A program made the position numbers and the translations under genes. A stretch of 64,000 nt of DNA from the NCBI RefSeq assembly GCF_004212635.1, contig NZ_PSRT01000007.1, positions 1 through 64,000 on the forward strand, written 5' to 3'. How positions within the stretch are numbered: position 1 is the stretch's first letter; the number at the start of each line of letters is the position of its first letter. Positions 55,395 to 63,588 of this stretch are shown here, in pieces. The notes below the pieces were generated by a model. That model ran no database searches and was not told the DNA's origin. It saw only the letters and a list, made by a program, of their open reading frames with translations. The DNA comes from Bradyrhizobium genosp. SA-3. Lineage in GTDB: Bacteria > Pseudomonadota > Alphaproteobacteria > Rhizobiales > Xanthobacteraceae.

Positions 55395-56813
55395 ATGCTT
55401 GCCTTATTGATACGCCTCGGACTGCGCTTCGAAGACCGCATCGAGGAGCGGCGGTTTGTCGATCAGTACGTCCGAGGCAGTCTCGGGTGGACGCAGATCG
55501 CAATGCTGCTCGATGCCGCCACCTATGCCGGCTACACCATCTGGGATTGGGTGCTCTACCCCGAAGTCGTTCCGACCACGCTTGCAATCCGCGGTGGCAC
55601 TGCCCTGTTCGTGCTGCTCCCGCTGACCGCGCTGCTGTCACGGCGATGGATGAAGCCATGGGCAGAGACGATTTTCCTCGTCTACTGCGTCATTCCCGGC
55701 TGCATCCTGCCCAGCATTTATCTCGTGCTGCCGTCAGGCTTCACGTTTGCCGCTCCGGGCATGATGATGATCATCCTGTTCGTCTCGACCATGCTGCCAT
55801 TGCGGATCGGCTCGCTGGCGATTTTCTGCCTGCTGTCGTGGGTGGCGCTGCTGGTCGCCGAGACGTTCGCGCTGACGATGCCGCCGGGCCTGCGATTCAT
55901 CAATCATTCTCTCGTCGGAAACGCTTACGCATTGTCGCTCTATGCCGTGGCTGCGCGCGAGTACCGGGCGCGAAAGCAATTCCGGACGTCCGAGGCGCTG
56001 CAACGGGAGAAAGAACGCTCGGAGAAATCGCTCCGCGATCTACGCGCGACCCAGGAGCACCTCGTGCAGGCAGAAAAGCTCGCCTCGCTTGGGCAATTAG
56101 TGGCAGGCGTCGCTCACGAGGTCAGCACCCCGCTCGGCCTGGCCTTGACGACCTCGACAGCCATGCAGACTGATCTACAAGCAATGGCTGACGCATTGGG
56201 CGGAGCATCGGTCCGACGATCCGATCTGACCAAGGGCATTGACCGGCTCAAGCAGGGGCTCAACCTGACCTTCGACAACCTGCACCGCGCATCCGAGATG
56301 GTGCATAGTTTCAGGCAGGTCGCAGTCCATCAGGCCGATGAGGACCGGCGCACGTTCGAGCTCAGGGATTGGCTGTCGGAGTTGATGTCCAGGCTCGGGC
56401 CGCTATTGTCGCACCATGCCCTGACCGTCGACGTCCAATGCCCGGCGGGAATCACGCTCAACAGCTATCCCGGAGCGCTTGCTCAGGTCATCAGCAATCT
56501 CGCTCTCAACACGGCCGGGCACGCCTATCCTGACAAAAGCGGCGGCAGGTTTGTCATCACGGTGAGCCAGCCCGACTCCAAATCAGTCCGCCTGGTCTGC
56601 GCCGATGAAGGCGTCGGAATCCCCGAGCCGTTACAAGCGCACATCTTCGATCCGTTCGTTACGACCAGTCGGGAGCGTGGCAATGCCGGCCTCGGGCTGC
56701 ACATCGCGTTCAATTTGGTTGTCTCATCGCTCAACGGTCGGCTGCGACTCGAGAGCAAGGCGGGTCCGGGAACTCAGATCGCCATCGAGATTCCCGCCGA
56801 AGCAACATTGTAA
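55395..56813 (+). CDS. Sensor histidine kinase, orphan
   Basis: A 472-residue membrane kinase: six predicted membrane segments (about 35-190), a charged coiled coil (EALQREKERSEKSLRDLRAT), H-box GVAHEVSTPLGLAL (His near 240), N-box ISNLALNTAGHAY, and ATP lid ADEGVGIPEPLQ and NAGLGLHIAF. There is no response regulator next to it. ATG 55395 lacks a good ribosome site. Phosphorylation partner and signal are unknown. Confidence 0.88.
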   Translation: MLALLIRLGLRFEDRIEERRFVDQYVRGSLGWTQIAMLLDAATYAGYTIWDWVLYPEVVPTTLAIRGGTALFVLLPLTALLSRRWMKPWAETIFLVYCVIPGCILPSIYLVLPSGFTFAAPGMMMIILFVSTMLPLRIGSLAIFCLLSWVALLVAETFALTMPPGLRFINHSLVGNAYALSLYAVAAREYRARKQFRTSEALQREKERSEKSLRDLRATQEHLVQAEKLASLGQLVAGVAHEVSTPLGLALTTSTAMQTDLQAMADALGGASVRRSDLTKGIDRLKQGLNLTFDNLHRASEMVHSFRQVAVHQADEDRRTFELRDWLSELMSRLGPLLSHHALTVDVQCPAGITLNSYPGALAQVISNLALNTAGHAYPDKSGGRFVITVSQPDSKSVRLVCADEGVGIPEPLQAHIFDPFVTTSRERGNAGLGLHIAFNLVVSSLNGRLRLESKAGPGTQIAIEIPAEATL

Positions 56814-57333
56814 GAGAACAGCGAAGTCTCGAGTCTGATGCTATTGCGAGCGGATCCCCATGAGTGGAGCCGGCTGGCTTCTTGATGCGGTCCGCCTCTC
56901 TGCAGCTCGAGCTCGGTCTTTTTCCCAATCGCCTCTCACGAGATCCCGCGGGCGCAAGCATCGAACGTCGACGCCGACGAGCTTCTGCTCGCCTGACTGT
57001 TTGACAGCCAGAGTCCGGTTACATTCTTTCTGTGTCGATCTTCGAGGCAGTGCCTGACGTGAACCTGACAGACGGCATCGACTTTCAATTCGACGCGCCG
57101 TTTTGAGCAAGATGTCTTCATTGCTTTCGTTCGAGCGCGAGCGACGCAAATTTTTTTGCGCGCGCAGTTTGCTCGCGCCATTCAAATGACACGTACTGAC
57201 GGATAGTCGTCGGCGTTCGCGATGTTGCTCACGCGCGACGCATGAAATCGAAAAGATAGATTGTCGTTGTATTCACCATCTCGCTTTCGAACTGCGCCTG
57301 AAGTTTCGTCGTTCGCCGCTCGAGGAGCTGATC
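56814..57333. other. 520-bp intergenic region without a recognisable gene
   Basis: No convincing coding frame on either strand. A strong imperfect stem-loop lies at 57135-57178: outer arms GCGCGAGC/GCTCGCGC, inner CGCAAA-TTTT-TTTGCG. GAGGAG just before 57334 is the ribosome site of the next gene. The rest has no feature I can name; it may be remnant DNA. Confidence 0.5.
57135..57178. repeat. Imperfect stem-loop in the intergenic region
   Basis: Outer 8-bp stem GCGCGAGC (57135-57142) / GCTCGCGC (57171-57178) and inner hairpin CGCAAA-TTTT-TTTGCG (57145-57160), with an unpaired bulge on the right. Could mark a transcript end for the kinase gene 320 bp upstream or a small RNA. Confidence 0.4.
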
Positions 57334-58808
57334 GTGACTCAACTCAACATGCGTTTCTCCGAAGACGAGCAGTCCCGGAACGTACGGACAGGTGCGCTCG
57401 CCGCGATCGTCACTCAGGTCGTGCGTGTTGCGACACAGACCGGATCTGTGATCCTGCTCTCGCGCCTGCTGACGCCAGTCGACTTTGGTACTTATGCGAT
57501 GGCTTCGCCGGTACTCGCCTTCGCGGTGCTATTCCAGGATCTCGGTCTTGGACACGCGACCGTGCAGAAGGACGAGTTGACGCACAACGAACTGAGTGCG
57601 CTGTTCTGGGTGAACCTCTCGGTCGGCGCGCTGCTGGCGGTCACCCAGATGGCGCTATCGCCACTTGTCGCCAGATTCTACAGCGCGCCGAATCTCGCCC
57701 CACTGACCTCTGGTATGAGCGTCACGTTGCTGCTCAGCGGCGCTGACGTCCAGCATCTGTCGTTGCTGACGCGCCAGATGAGATTCTGGACGCTGGCAGG
57801 CCTGGAATCCGCGGCCGCGCTGACTGGATTGCTGACCTCGGCCGTGGTCGCATTCGTCTATCATAGCTATTGGGCCATCCTCGCCGGCAGCTTGGCATCA
57901 GGCCTGGTGCTCGCGGGCGGCGCGTGGCTGAGTTCGGGATGGTTGCCGTCGAGGCCCGGCTCGATCACGGCTGCACGCGACATGCTGAACTTCGGGCTCG
58001 GCGTGACCGGTTACAATTTCGCTGAATTCCTTTCCCGCAACACCGACGGGGTGCTGATCGGCAAAGTCTGGGGGGCAGCCTCGCTTGGCGCGTATAACCG
58101 CGCCTACCGGCTGCTGCTGTTTCCGCTTCAGCAAGTCAGCAATCCGATGGTGCGGATCATGCTGCCGACGCTGTCGCGCCTGCTGAACGAGCCCGAGCGC
58201 TATCGGGATTCGTTCCGTCGCGCGCTGCTGCCGGCGTTCCTCCTCGTGTTGCCTGGCGTCGCCTTCATGATCGCATCCGCCGACACGCTTGTCGAAACTC
58301 TGCTCGGCGGCCAATGGAGCGAGGCTGCGCCGATCTTCGTCGCCCTCAGCATCGCCGGTCTGCTGCAGACCAGCAACAGCCCCGCCACCTGGCTGTTCCT
58401 CAGCCAGGGCCGCGCCAAGGAATACATGCGCTGGGCCTGTTCAATGTCTCAACATCGATTCTCGCCTTCATATGCGGGCTGCCGTTCGGACCAGTCGGCG
58501 TCGCCAGTGCATATTCGATCAGCGAGTGCGTGCGCACGCCCATCCTGTGGTGGCTGATTGGGCGAAGCGGCCCGGTGCGTCATCGAGACCTCATGAAAGT
58601 CGTCGGGCCTCATCTCGCCGGTGCCCTCGTTTCAGTCGTGATTGTGTGTCTGCTGCATCGCTGGCTGCTCGCGCGTTCGATCGGAGGGATTCCCGATTTG
58701 GCAGCCTGTTTCTGCCTTTCGTATGCGGTCTCGCTCACGATCATCGCGCTGTTTCCGGCCTGTCGCGGAGAAATCTGGCGCTACGCACGCAGCGTCCGTG
58801 GCGGATAA
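57334..58808 (+). pseudogene. Polysaccharide (Wzx-type) flippase, frameshifted near 58434
   Basis: An oligosaccharide flippase of the MATE-like superfamily moves lipid-linked sugar units across the inner membrane. The first frame (57334-58434) gives RTGALAAIVTQVVRVATQTGS, LLSRLLTPVDFGTYAMASP, LGHATVQKDELTHNELSALFW and later FLSQGRAKEYMRW. From 58434 the continuation GLFNVSTSILAFICGLPFGP runs in the next frame to 58808. TGG and GGC share one G, so one base of a four-G run is missing. GTG 57334 has GAGGAG upstream. Either a real loss of function or a sequencing error; no other exopolysaccharide genes surround it. Confidence 0.85.
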
Positions 58809-58947
58809 CACGATCGGCACCAAGCTCGTTGGCAAACAACGGAGCTGATTGCCACGTGATCAGGCACGCTAAAGCCGTGCGCCACAGCAGCGAACCGCAG
58901 TTCGCCGACCATGGCGCACGTGTCTCAAAATGTCCCGCTCGGGCCGA

Positions 58948-59241
58948 TCAATGCCTCACATGCTCGAACACCACGATCACGCCGGTCGGCTCCGGCTCGT
59001 GCGCCATCAGGCGGGTCAGGTCGGAATCGCCCCAATCGGCGAGGCTGACGACTTCGCCGCTCTCGCGATCGGTACCGAGCGACGGTGTGGGCTCGAGAAC
59101 TTTGAGGCCCATCTCGTCGACGAAGAAGGTGTGCTCACCGAACATGCTGTTGAGCTGCGGCATGGCGGGATGTTCGTCGGGCAGCACCTGAGCACCGAGT
59201 TGGTTGACAGTCTGCTTCACTTGTTCGGATGTGAGCTTCAT
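58948..59241 (-). CDS. Small conserved protein of unknown function
   Basis: A 97-residue protein (MKLTSEQVKQTVNQLGAQVLPDEHPAMPQ...). It is acidic, without membrane segments, and has a HPAMPQLNSMFGEHTFFVDE stretch and an ending EPTGVIVVFEHVRH. I do not recognise the family. ATG 59241 follows GGAG six bases upstream. A much longer frame running to 59958 joins unrelated sequence across the tag gene and is rejected. It lies 218 bp downstream of tag on the same strand. Confidence 0.65.
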   Translation of the reverse strand: MKLTSEQVKQTVNQLGAQVLPDEHPAMPQLNSMFGEHTFFVDEMGLKVLEPTPSLGTDRESGEVVSLADWGDSDLTRLMAHEPEPTGVIVVFEHVRH

Positions 59242-59459
59242 GAGCTGCTCCGTTCTGTCACGTCGGGTTTCATTGAGCTGAGCCAAAGCGGATGTTCCCT
59301 GCGCCGGTGTGCCGCCTGGCTCAAACTCCGAACAAGTGCTGCGCACAAATGTTCCTTCGAAATGTATTTCGTGATCGAGCGTTGCCTCTGCCGCGCTCAT
59401 GGCACGGGATCGCCACAGGATGTCCACGATCCAGCGGCCAACGGCGTTCCATGGACCCG

Positions 59460-60146
59460 CTACTCGCTCCTGTCCTCGCCGATCGACAGCGCGCAGATGC
59501 GTGACAGGTAGGTGTAGGGCAGGCCGGTCTCCTCGGACCAGGCGTTGAATTGCGCCTGCACCTTGGCGAGATCGCCCTTCGACTTCACCTCTTCGGCAAT
59601 GTCGAGACCTGTATCGCGCAGGCAAGCCACCACGTCCTTGGAGGTCACAAAACCGTCCCAGCCGATGAAGCGCAGCAGCATCTGGCCGGTGTTGCCCCCT
59701 AACCGGCTGCCGCGCTTGGTGAGGAGATCGAGCAGGCCGACCTCGTCGGACGATGGCCATTTCGCCAGAAACTTGCCGAAGCTGCCGTGTTCCTTCGCGA
59801 TCGCCTGCACGAAAGCGGCATTGTCGCGCACCGACATGATCTTGGCGCCGTTGCGCACGATGCGTGCATCGCGCAGCAGGCCTTCCCATTAATCCTCGGG
59901 CTGGAAGCTGAGCTTGGCCGGCTGGAAATGCAGGAAGGCGTCTTCGAAACTGTCCCATTTCGTCTCGATCACGCTCCAGGCAAAGCCGGCGCAGAACACC
60001 CGCTTCGTCATCTCGGCGAGGATGCGGTCGTCGCCGAGCTTCGCCAGCCGCTTGAGGTCCGGCTTGTTAGGCATCAGCTTCTCCAGCGCCTTGGGCCCGC
60101 CCTTGCGCTTCTCGGCACGGGCACGAATGGTCTTGAAGGGGGTCAT
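59460..60146 (-). pseudogene. tag: 3-methyladenine DNA glycosylase I-like protein, interrupted by an in-frame stop
   Basis: A base-excision enzyme removing alkylated adenine. The N-terminal 85 codons (MTPFKTIRARAEKRKGGPKA ... SFQPED) end at TAA 59889-59891, and the next codons in the same frame continue the family sequence (WEGLLRDARIVRNGAKIMSV ... LPYTYLSRICALSIGED). So one base change turned a codon (Tyr, Phe or Trp by analogy) into a stop; there is no frameshift. Glycosylase-fold features AWSVIETKWDSFEDAFLHF and the later GWDGFVTSKDVVACL are present. Restart at an internal ATG (MSVRDNAAF) is improbable to give an active enzyme. Confidence 0.82.
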
Positions 60147-60307
60147 ACGGACACGAGCGATTGAAGGGTGCGCCACGAGATCAGAATTCGATGAGCCGGT
60201 CCAGCCCGCTGCGCGGATTGACGAGAGGGGCAACCGTGCTGGCCTGCTTCTTGCTTCATGACATTTGGTATTTCCTGACATATTCAATTTTCCGCGGACG
60301 GATTTTA

Positions 60308-61135
60308 ATGCGCTGCCTGGTCGTCGCCGACCTGCATTATTCGCTGCCTCAGCTCGACTGGCTGGTCAGCGCGGCGCCGCAGTTCGACCTCGTGATCTTC
60401 GCGGGCGATGCGCTCGACATCGGCTCGATGGTGGATTTCCGCGCGCAGATCGTGGTGGTGAAGAAGTACCTCGCGCTGCTCGCCGCGAAGACCCGCGTGA
60501 TCCTCTGCTCCGGCAATCACGACCTCGATGAACGCAATGCGGACGGCGAGAAGATCTCGCGCTGGATCTCGGAGGTACGAGAGCTTGGGATTGCCTGCGA
60601 CGGCGACAGCCTCAGCATTGGCGACACCCTGTTCACGGTATGCCCGTGGTGGGACGGCCCGCTGGTCAAGCAGCGCCTCGTCACCCAGCTCGGCAACGCC
60701 GCGACTCGCCGCCCGCGGCGCTGGATCTGGGCCCATCATGCACCGCCGGCGGAATCGCCGACGAGCTGGGGCGGCAAGCGCTTCTTCGGCGACGTCGAGC
60801 TGGTGCAATGGATCATGCAGTACCAGCCGGCGATGGTGATCTCCGGCCATGTGCATCAGTCGCCCTTCATCACCAATGGCTCGTGGTTCGACCGGCTGGG
60901 CGAGAGCTGGGTCTTCAACACCGGCCTGCAACCCGGCCGTCCCCCAACCTACATCGTGCTCGACTTCGATGCGGACAAGGCGTTCTGGCTTGCGGCCGGG
61001 GAAGCGCAATGGATCGACCTGAGCGCGCCGCTGAAGCGGCCCGCCGCGCCCATCGAGGCGCCGCCGGACTGGCTCAGATCCTTGGATCGGATTGCCGATC
61101 CGAGCCTGGCGAGACCTCCTGCGGCGGCAGGTTGA
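60308..61135 (+). CDS. Calcineurin-like metallophosphoesterase
   Basis: A 275-residue cytoplasmic phosphoesterase with the two-metal motif set: VADLHY (DxH), FAGDALD (GDxxD), SGNHDLDE (GNHD), WAHHAPP and SGHVHQ (GHxH). Substrate (phosphodiester, nucleotide or protein) not readable. ATG 60308 fits the conserved start MRCLVVADLH. Its 3' end overlaps the convergent cNMP-binding gene by 62 bp. Confidence 0.9.
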   Translation: MRCLVVADLHYSLPQLDWLVSAAPQFDLVIFAGDALDIGSMVDFRAQIVVVKKYLALLAAKTRVILCSGNHDLDERNADGEKISRWISEVRELGIACDGDSLSIGDTLFTVCPWWDGPLVKQRLVTQLGNAATRRPRRWIWAHHAPPAESPTSWGGKRFFGDVELVQWIMQYQPAMVISGHVHQSPFITNGSWFDRLGESWVFNTGLQPGRPPTYIVLDFDADKAFWLAAGEAQWIDLSAPLKRPAAPIEAPPDWLRSLDRIADPSLARPPAAAG

Positions 61136-61559
61136 TCATGCTCTGCAGCACCTCGCCGACCATCGCCAGATGGGTCCCGTGGTCTGCATATTGCCGCTTG
61201 AGATCGGCGAGATAGGTGTTGGCGACGTTGAGCCGCTGCGCCAGCATCTTCGCGATCAGAAGCGCCATGCCGGGCTGCTGCTCGAGGAACGAGGCGGCAT
61301 CTTCGAATTCGTAGATGACCGCGTCGGCGCAGGCCCGCACCGTCGCGGTATGCGGCTGGCTCAGCAGTACCGACATTTCGCCGAGCACAGCACCCGGCTC
61401 GGTGACGGTGGCAACCACCATCTCGCCCTTGAGCACCTCGAGCTTGCCCTGCATCAGCACGTAGAGATGGCCGCTGGTGCCGCCCTCGGTGATCACCACG
61501 GTACCGGCTTTGACCTGCCGCTCCGTTCCGCCAGTGCAATAATCCAGAACTGCGCGCAT
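61074..61559 (-). CDS. Cyclic nucleotide-binding domain protein without DNA-binding domain
   Basis: A 161-residue protein made of one cNMP-binding fold: RQVKAGTVVITEGGTSGHLYVL, GEMVVATVTEPGAVLGEMSVLL (the phosphate-binding cassette) and ATVRACADAVIYEF, then a C-terminal helix region MLAQRLNVANTYLADLKRQY. There is no helix-turn-helix, unlike Crp. ATG 61559 has GGGGAG nine bases upstream; TTG 61565 is the alternative. It overlaps the phosphoesterase gene by 62 bp tail to tail and lies 83 bp behind uppS. Confidence 0.85.
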   Translation of the reverse strand: MRAVLDYCTGGTERQVKAGTVVITEGGTSGHLYVLMQGKLEVLKGEMVVATVTEPGAVLGEMSVLLSQPHTATVRACADAVIYEFEDAASFLEQQPGMALLIAKMLAQRLNVANTYLADLKRQYADHGTHLAMVGEVLQSMINLPPQEVSPGSDRQSDPRI

Positions 61560-61642
61560 CGCCAAAGGCTCCCCTCACGGCGACAGTAGAGCAGGATCCA
61601 CGCCCTGCGCTTGCTCAAAATTACACCAAGTGAAGGCCGGCG

Positions 61643-62383
61643 TCACGCTCGTGAGAGCGCAGGCACCTCCTCGGGCATGATCGCCTGGAGGCCGCCGAAA
61701 CGGCGTTCGCGACCATGGAAAGCGGCGAGCGCCTCGGCGAGATCGCCGGCATCGAATTCCGGCCACATCCGCTCGGTGAAGTGCAACTCGGCATAAGCAC
61801 CTTCCCAGAGCAGGAAGTCCGACAGCCGCTTCTCGCCCGAGGTGCGGATGATGAGATCGACGTCGCGCAGGCCGGCCTCGCCGGTGACGAGCTGCGAGAA
61901 CGCTTCGCGGGTGAGGCTGGTCAGCGCCGCTGCCTTCGCCGCGGCATTGAGGATGGCGTCGCGCGCGGAATAATCGACCGCGATGCGCAAATGCAGCGTG
62001 CTGCCTTGAGCGGTCGCCTCTTCGGCACGCGCGATCGCGCTGGCGATGCCGTCGGGCAGGCGGTCGCGGCGGCCGATCACGGTGAGGCGCACGCCGTTCT
62101 TGACCAGGCTCTGCACTTCATTGGAAAGGTAGAATCGCAGCAGCGTCATCAGCGCGGCGACCTCGGCCTTGGGCCTGCGCCAATTGTCGGTGGAGAAGGC
62201 ATAGAGCGTCAGCGTGCCGATGCCCTGCTTGGGCGCGGCCTCGACGATGCGTCGGATCGTCTCGACGCCGGCCTCGTGGCCGCGCAAACGCGACAGGCCG
62301 CGCCGCGTCGCCCATCTGCCGTTGCCGTCCATGATGATGCCGACGTGAAGCTTGTCGTCGCAGGACACAGGGTTACTTTGCAT
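61643..62383 (-). CDS. uppS: Isoprenyl transferase (undecaprenyl diphosphate synthase family)
   Basis: Condenses isopentenyl diphosphate units into a cis-polyprenyl chain used as glycan carrier. The 246 residues show IIMDGNGRWA (catalytic Asp), RGHEAGVETIRRIVE, LTLYAFSTDNWRRP, LRIAVDYSARDAIL and DLIIRTSGEKRLSDFLLWEGAYAEL. ATG 62383 with CGGAG upstream; a TTG at 62401 is possible. It begins 27 bp after the winged-helix gene. The start codon sits at the centre of a palindrome shared with the operon's own promoter. Its genome context is unlike the usual lpxA-dxr cluster, so it may be a paralogue. Confidence 0.92.
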   Translation of the reverse strand: MQSNPVSCDDKLHVGIIMDGNGRWATRRGLSRLRGHEAGVETIRRIVEAAPKQGIGTLTLYAFSTDNWRRPKAEVAALMTLLRFYLSNEVQSLVKNGVRLTVIGRRDRLPDGIASAIARAEEATAQGSTLHLRIAVDYSARDAILNAAAKAAALTSLTREAFSQLVTGEAGLRDVDLIIRTSGEKRLSDFLLWEGAYAELHFTERMWPEFDAGDLAEALAAFHGRERRFGGLQAIMPEEVPALSRA

Positions 62384-62391
62384 TACAAAGT
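62375..62391. promoter_or_regulatory. Operator palindrome ACTTTG-N5-CAAAGT over the uppS start
   Basis: ACTTTG-CATTA-CAAAGT; the ATG of uppS (minus strand) is in the spacer. The same arms occur at 63443-63459. Likely binding site of the winged-helix protein whose gene ends 20 bp away. Confidence 0.6.
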
Positions 62392-62410
62392 CTCCGGTCA
62401 AAAAGGGGGT

Positions 62411-62785
62411 TTAGGTCGAAACGAAACCGAGGCGTCCGAGCGGCGGTGCCTCGCGGCCGGCGGCCTTGGCGGCATCGCGCACGAGACGTTCGAGCACGGC
62501 GAGATAGTCGAGGAAGCGGCGGCGGCCGGACTTGGTGAGGCGACAGGTCGTGTGCGGGCGGTTGCCCTCATAACCCTTGGTCACCTCGACGAGGCCGGCC
62601 TCCTGCAGCACGGCAAGATGCCGGCTGAGATTGCCATCGGTGAGGCCGCAGAGCTGCTTGAGGTCGGCGAATGCCAGCCCCTTGGGATGTGCCATCAACG
62701 AGGTCAGCAGGCCGAGCCTCGCCTTCTCGTGGATGACGCGATCAAGCCCTTCATAGGAGAAGGGCGCGCTGTCAGACTTCGACAT
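62411..62785 (-). CDS. Winged-helix transcriptional regulator (HTH_34/ArsR-like)
   Basis: A 124-residue regulator: DRVIHEKARLGLLTSLMAHP, then the winged helix LKQLCGLTDGNLSRHLAVLQEAGLVEV and CRLTKSGRRRFLDYLAVLERLV. This small family is usually paired with a membrane protein gene. It starts inside the membrane protein gene's end (14 bp overlap), so it is coupled to it. It likely binds the ACTTTG-N5-CAAAGT sites at 63443 and 62375. Confidence 0.88.
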   Translation of the reverse strand: MSKSDSAPFSYEGLDRVIHEKARLGLLTSLMAHPKGLAFADLKQLCGLTDGNLSRHLAVLQEAGLVEVTKGYEGNRPHTTCRLTKSGRRRFLDYLAVLERLVRDAAKAAGREAPPLGRLGFVST

Positions 62786-63389
62786 CGTGGTCTCCGGACG
62801 CAACATACAGAATGGCAGCCATCACCGACTGCCCGATCGCGAAGGGCAGACCCATGGTCCATGGCGACAGCGTGTGGGTTTGGCTGGCGTGCACCACCAC
62901 TGCAAAGCCTGAAACGAAATACCAGGCGCCGGCGAGCGCGACGGTGCGCGGCAGCGAGCGGACGGAAGCGAAAATGCCAAGCGACACCAGGATCTGCCAC
63001 AAGCCGGGCAACAGCCACAGCGTTTCCGCCGCAAATTTCCACATCACTACCGCAAGCAGCACGCCGGCGACGCCTGCGGGCAGAAAATGCTCGACCGCCT
63101 GATGGATCATGGCATCGGCGAGGCCGGAATGATGGCGGCGCGAGCGCGCGCGCATCTCGATCCCGATTATCAGGCCGGAGAGCACTGCGGCGATGAACCA
63201 GCCGAAGAAGAAGCTGAGCGGCTCGCCGGTGGGATCGCCGAGCAGCCAGAATTGCAGAATCGCGGTGATGAGCGCGACCGCGGCGGTCACGGCCATGGTC
63301 GCCGGGCCGTAGCCGCGGAACGCAGTGCCCGCCGCGATCTGGCTGCGGATCGCCACGATGTCGGCCAGTGCCTTGTCGAGATCGCGCAT
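62772..63389 (-). CDS. Membrane protein, partner of the winged-helix regulator
   Basis: A 205-residue protein: a short soluble N-terminus (MRDLDKALADIVAIRSQIAA) followed by about five hydrophobic segments (MAVTAAVALITAILQFWLLG, FFFGWFIAAVLSGLIIGIEM, WLLPGLWQILVSLGIFASV, TVALAGAWYFVSGFAVVVHA and GLPFAIGQSVMAAILYVA). The sequence between the first two holds EPLSFF. Function unknown; the protein may bind the regulator, as in other membrane-protein/regulator pairs. ATG 63389 is chosen because the frame before it runs through promoter sequence. A shared operator lies 54 bp upstream. Confidence 0.8.
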   Translation of the reverse strand: MRDLDKALADIVAIRSQIAAGTAFRGYGPATMAVTAAVALITAILQFWLLGDPTGEPLSFFFGWFIAAVLSGLIIGIEMRARSRRHHSGLADAMIHQAVEHFLPAGVAGVLLAVVMWKFAAETLWLLPGLWQILVSLGIFASVRSLPRTVALAGAWYFVSGFAVVVHASQTHTLSPWTMGLPFAIGQSVMAAILYVASGDHDVEV

Positions 63390-63442
63390 TGGCAACGCCA
63401 AAACCTCGTTCCGCCCATGCTTCCCCGGGACTGCTCCCGTAA

Positions 63443-63459
63443 CTTTGTATCGCAAAGTA
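63443..63459. promoter_or_regulatory. Operator palindrome ACTTTG-N5-CAAAGT upstream of the membrane protein/regulator operon
   Basis: ACTTTG-TATCG-CAAAGT, followed by a further half-site TGCAAAGTAA (63469-63478). Lies 54 bp before the start of the membrane protein gene and about 130 bp before the divergent secreted-protein gene, so it may govern both. Confidence 0.65.
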
Positions 63460-63588
63460 TATAGCACTGCAAAGTAATGGCAAGTGCCGATGTCGCGGCA
63501 GCTAGATCGGACTTGTGCGAACAACTGGCGGTTGCGCGACACCGCATCCCACAGATAAGATGGAGCGAAAAGCATTCCGGGGGCTGGT

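Noticed and set aside
58948-59958. One 336-codon minus-strand gene covering both the small conserved protein and part of tag
   Set aside because: The upstream two thirds are a wrong-frame reading of tag; only the last 97 codons from the ATG at 59241 have gene character and a ribosome site.
60166-60176. A third copy of the tRNA-Arg tail, GGGTGCGCCAC, suggesting a larger island from the tRNA to 60 kb
   Set aside because: Only 11 bases match, which can occur by chance in GC-rich DNA, and the genes between (tag, the small protein) look like ordinary chromosomal ones.
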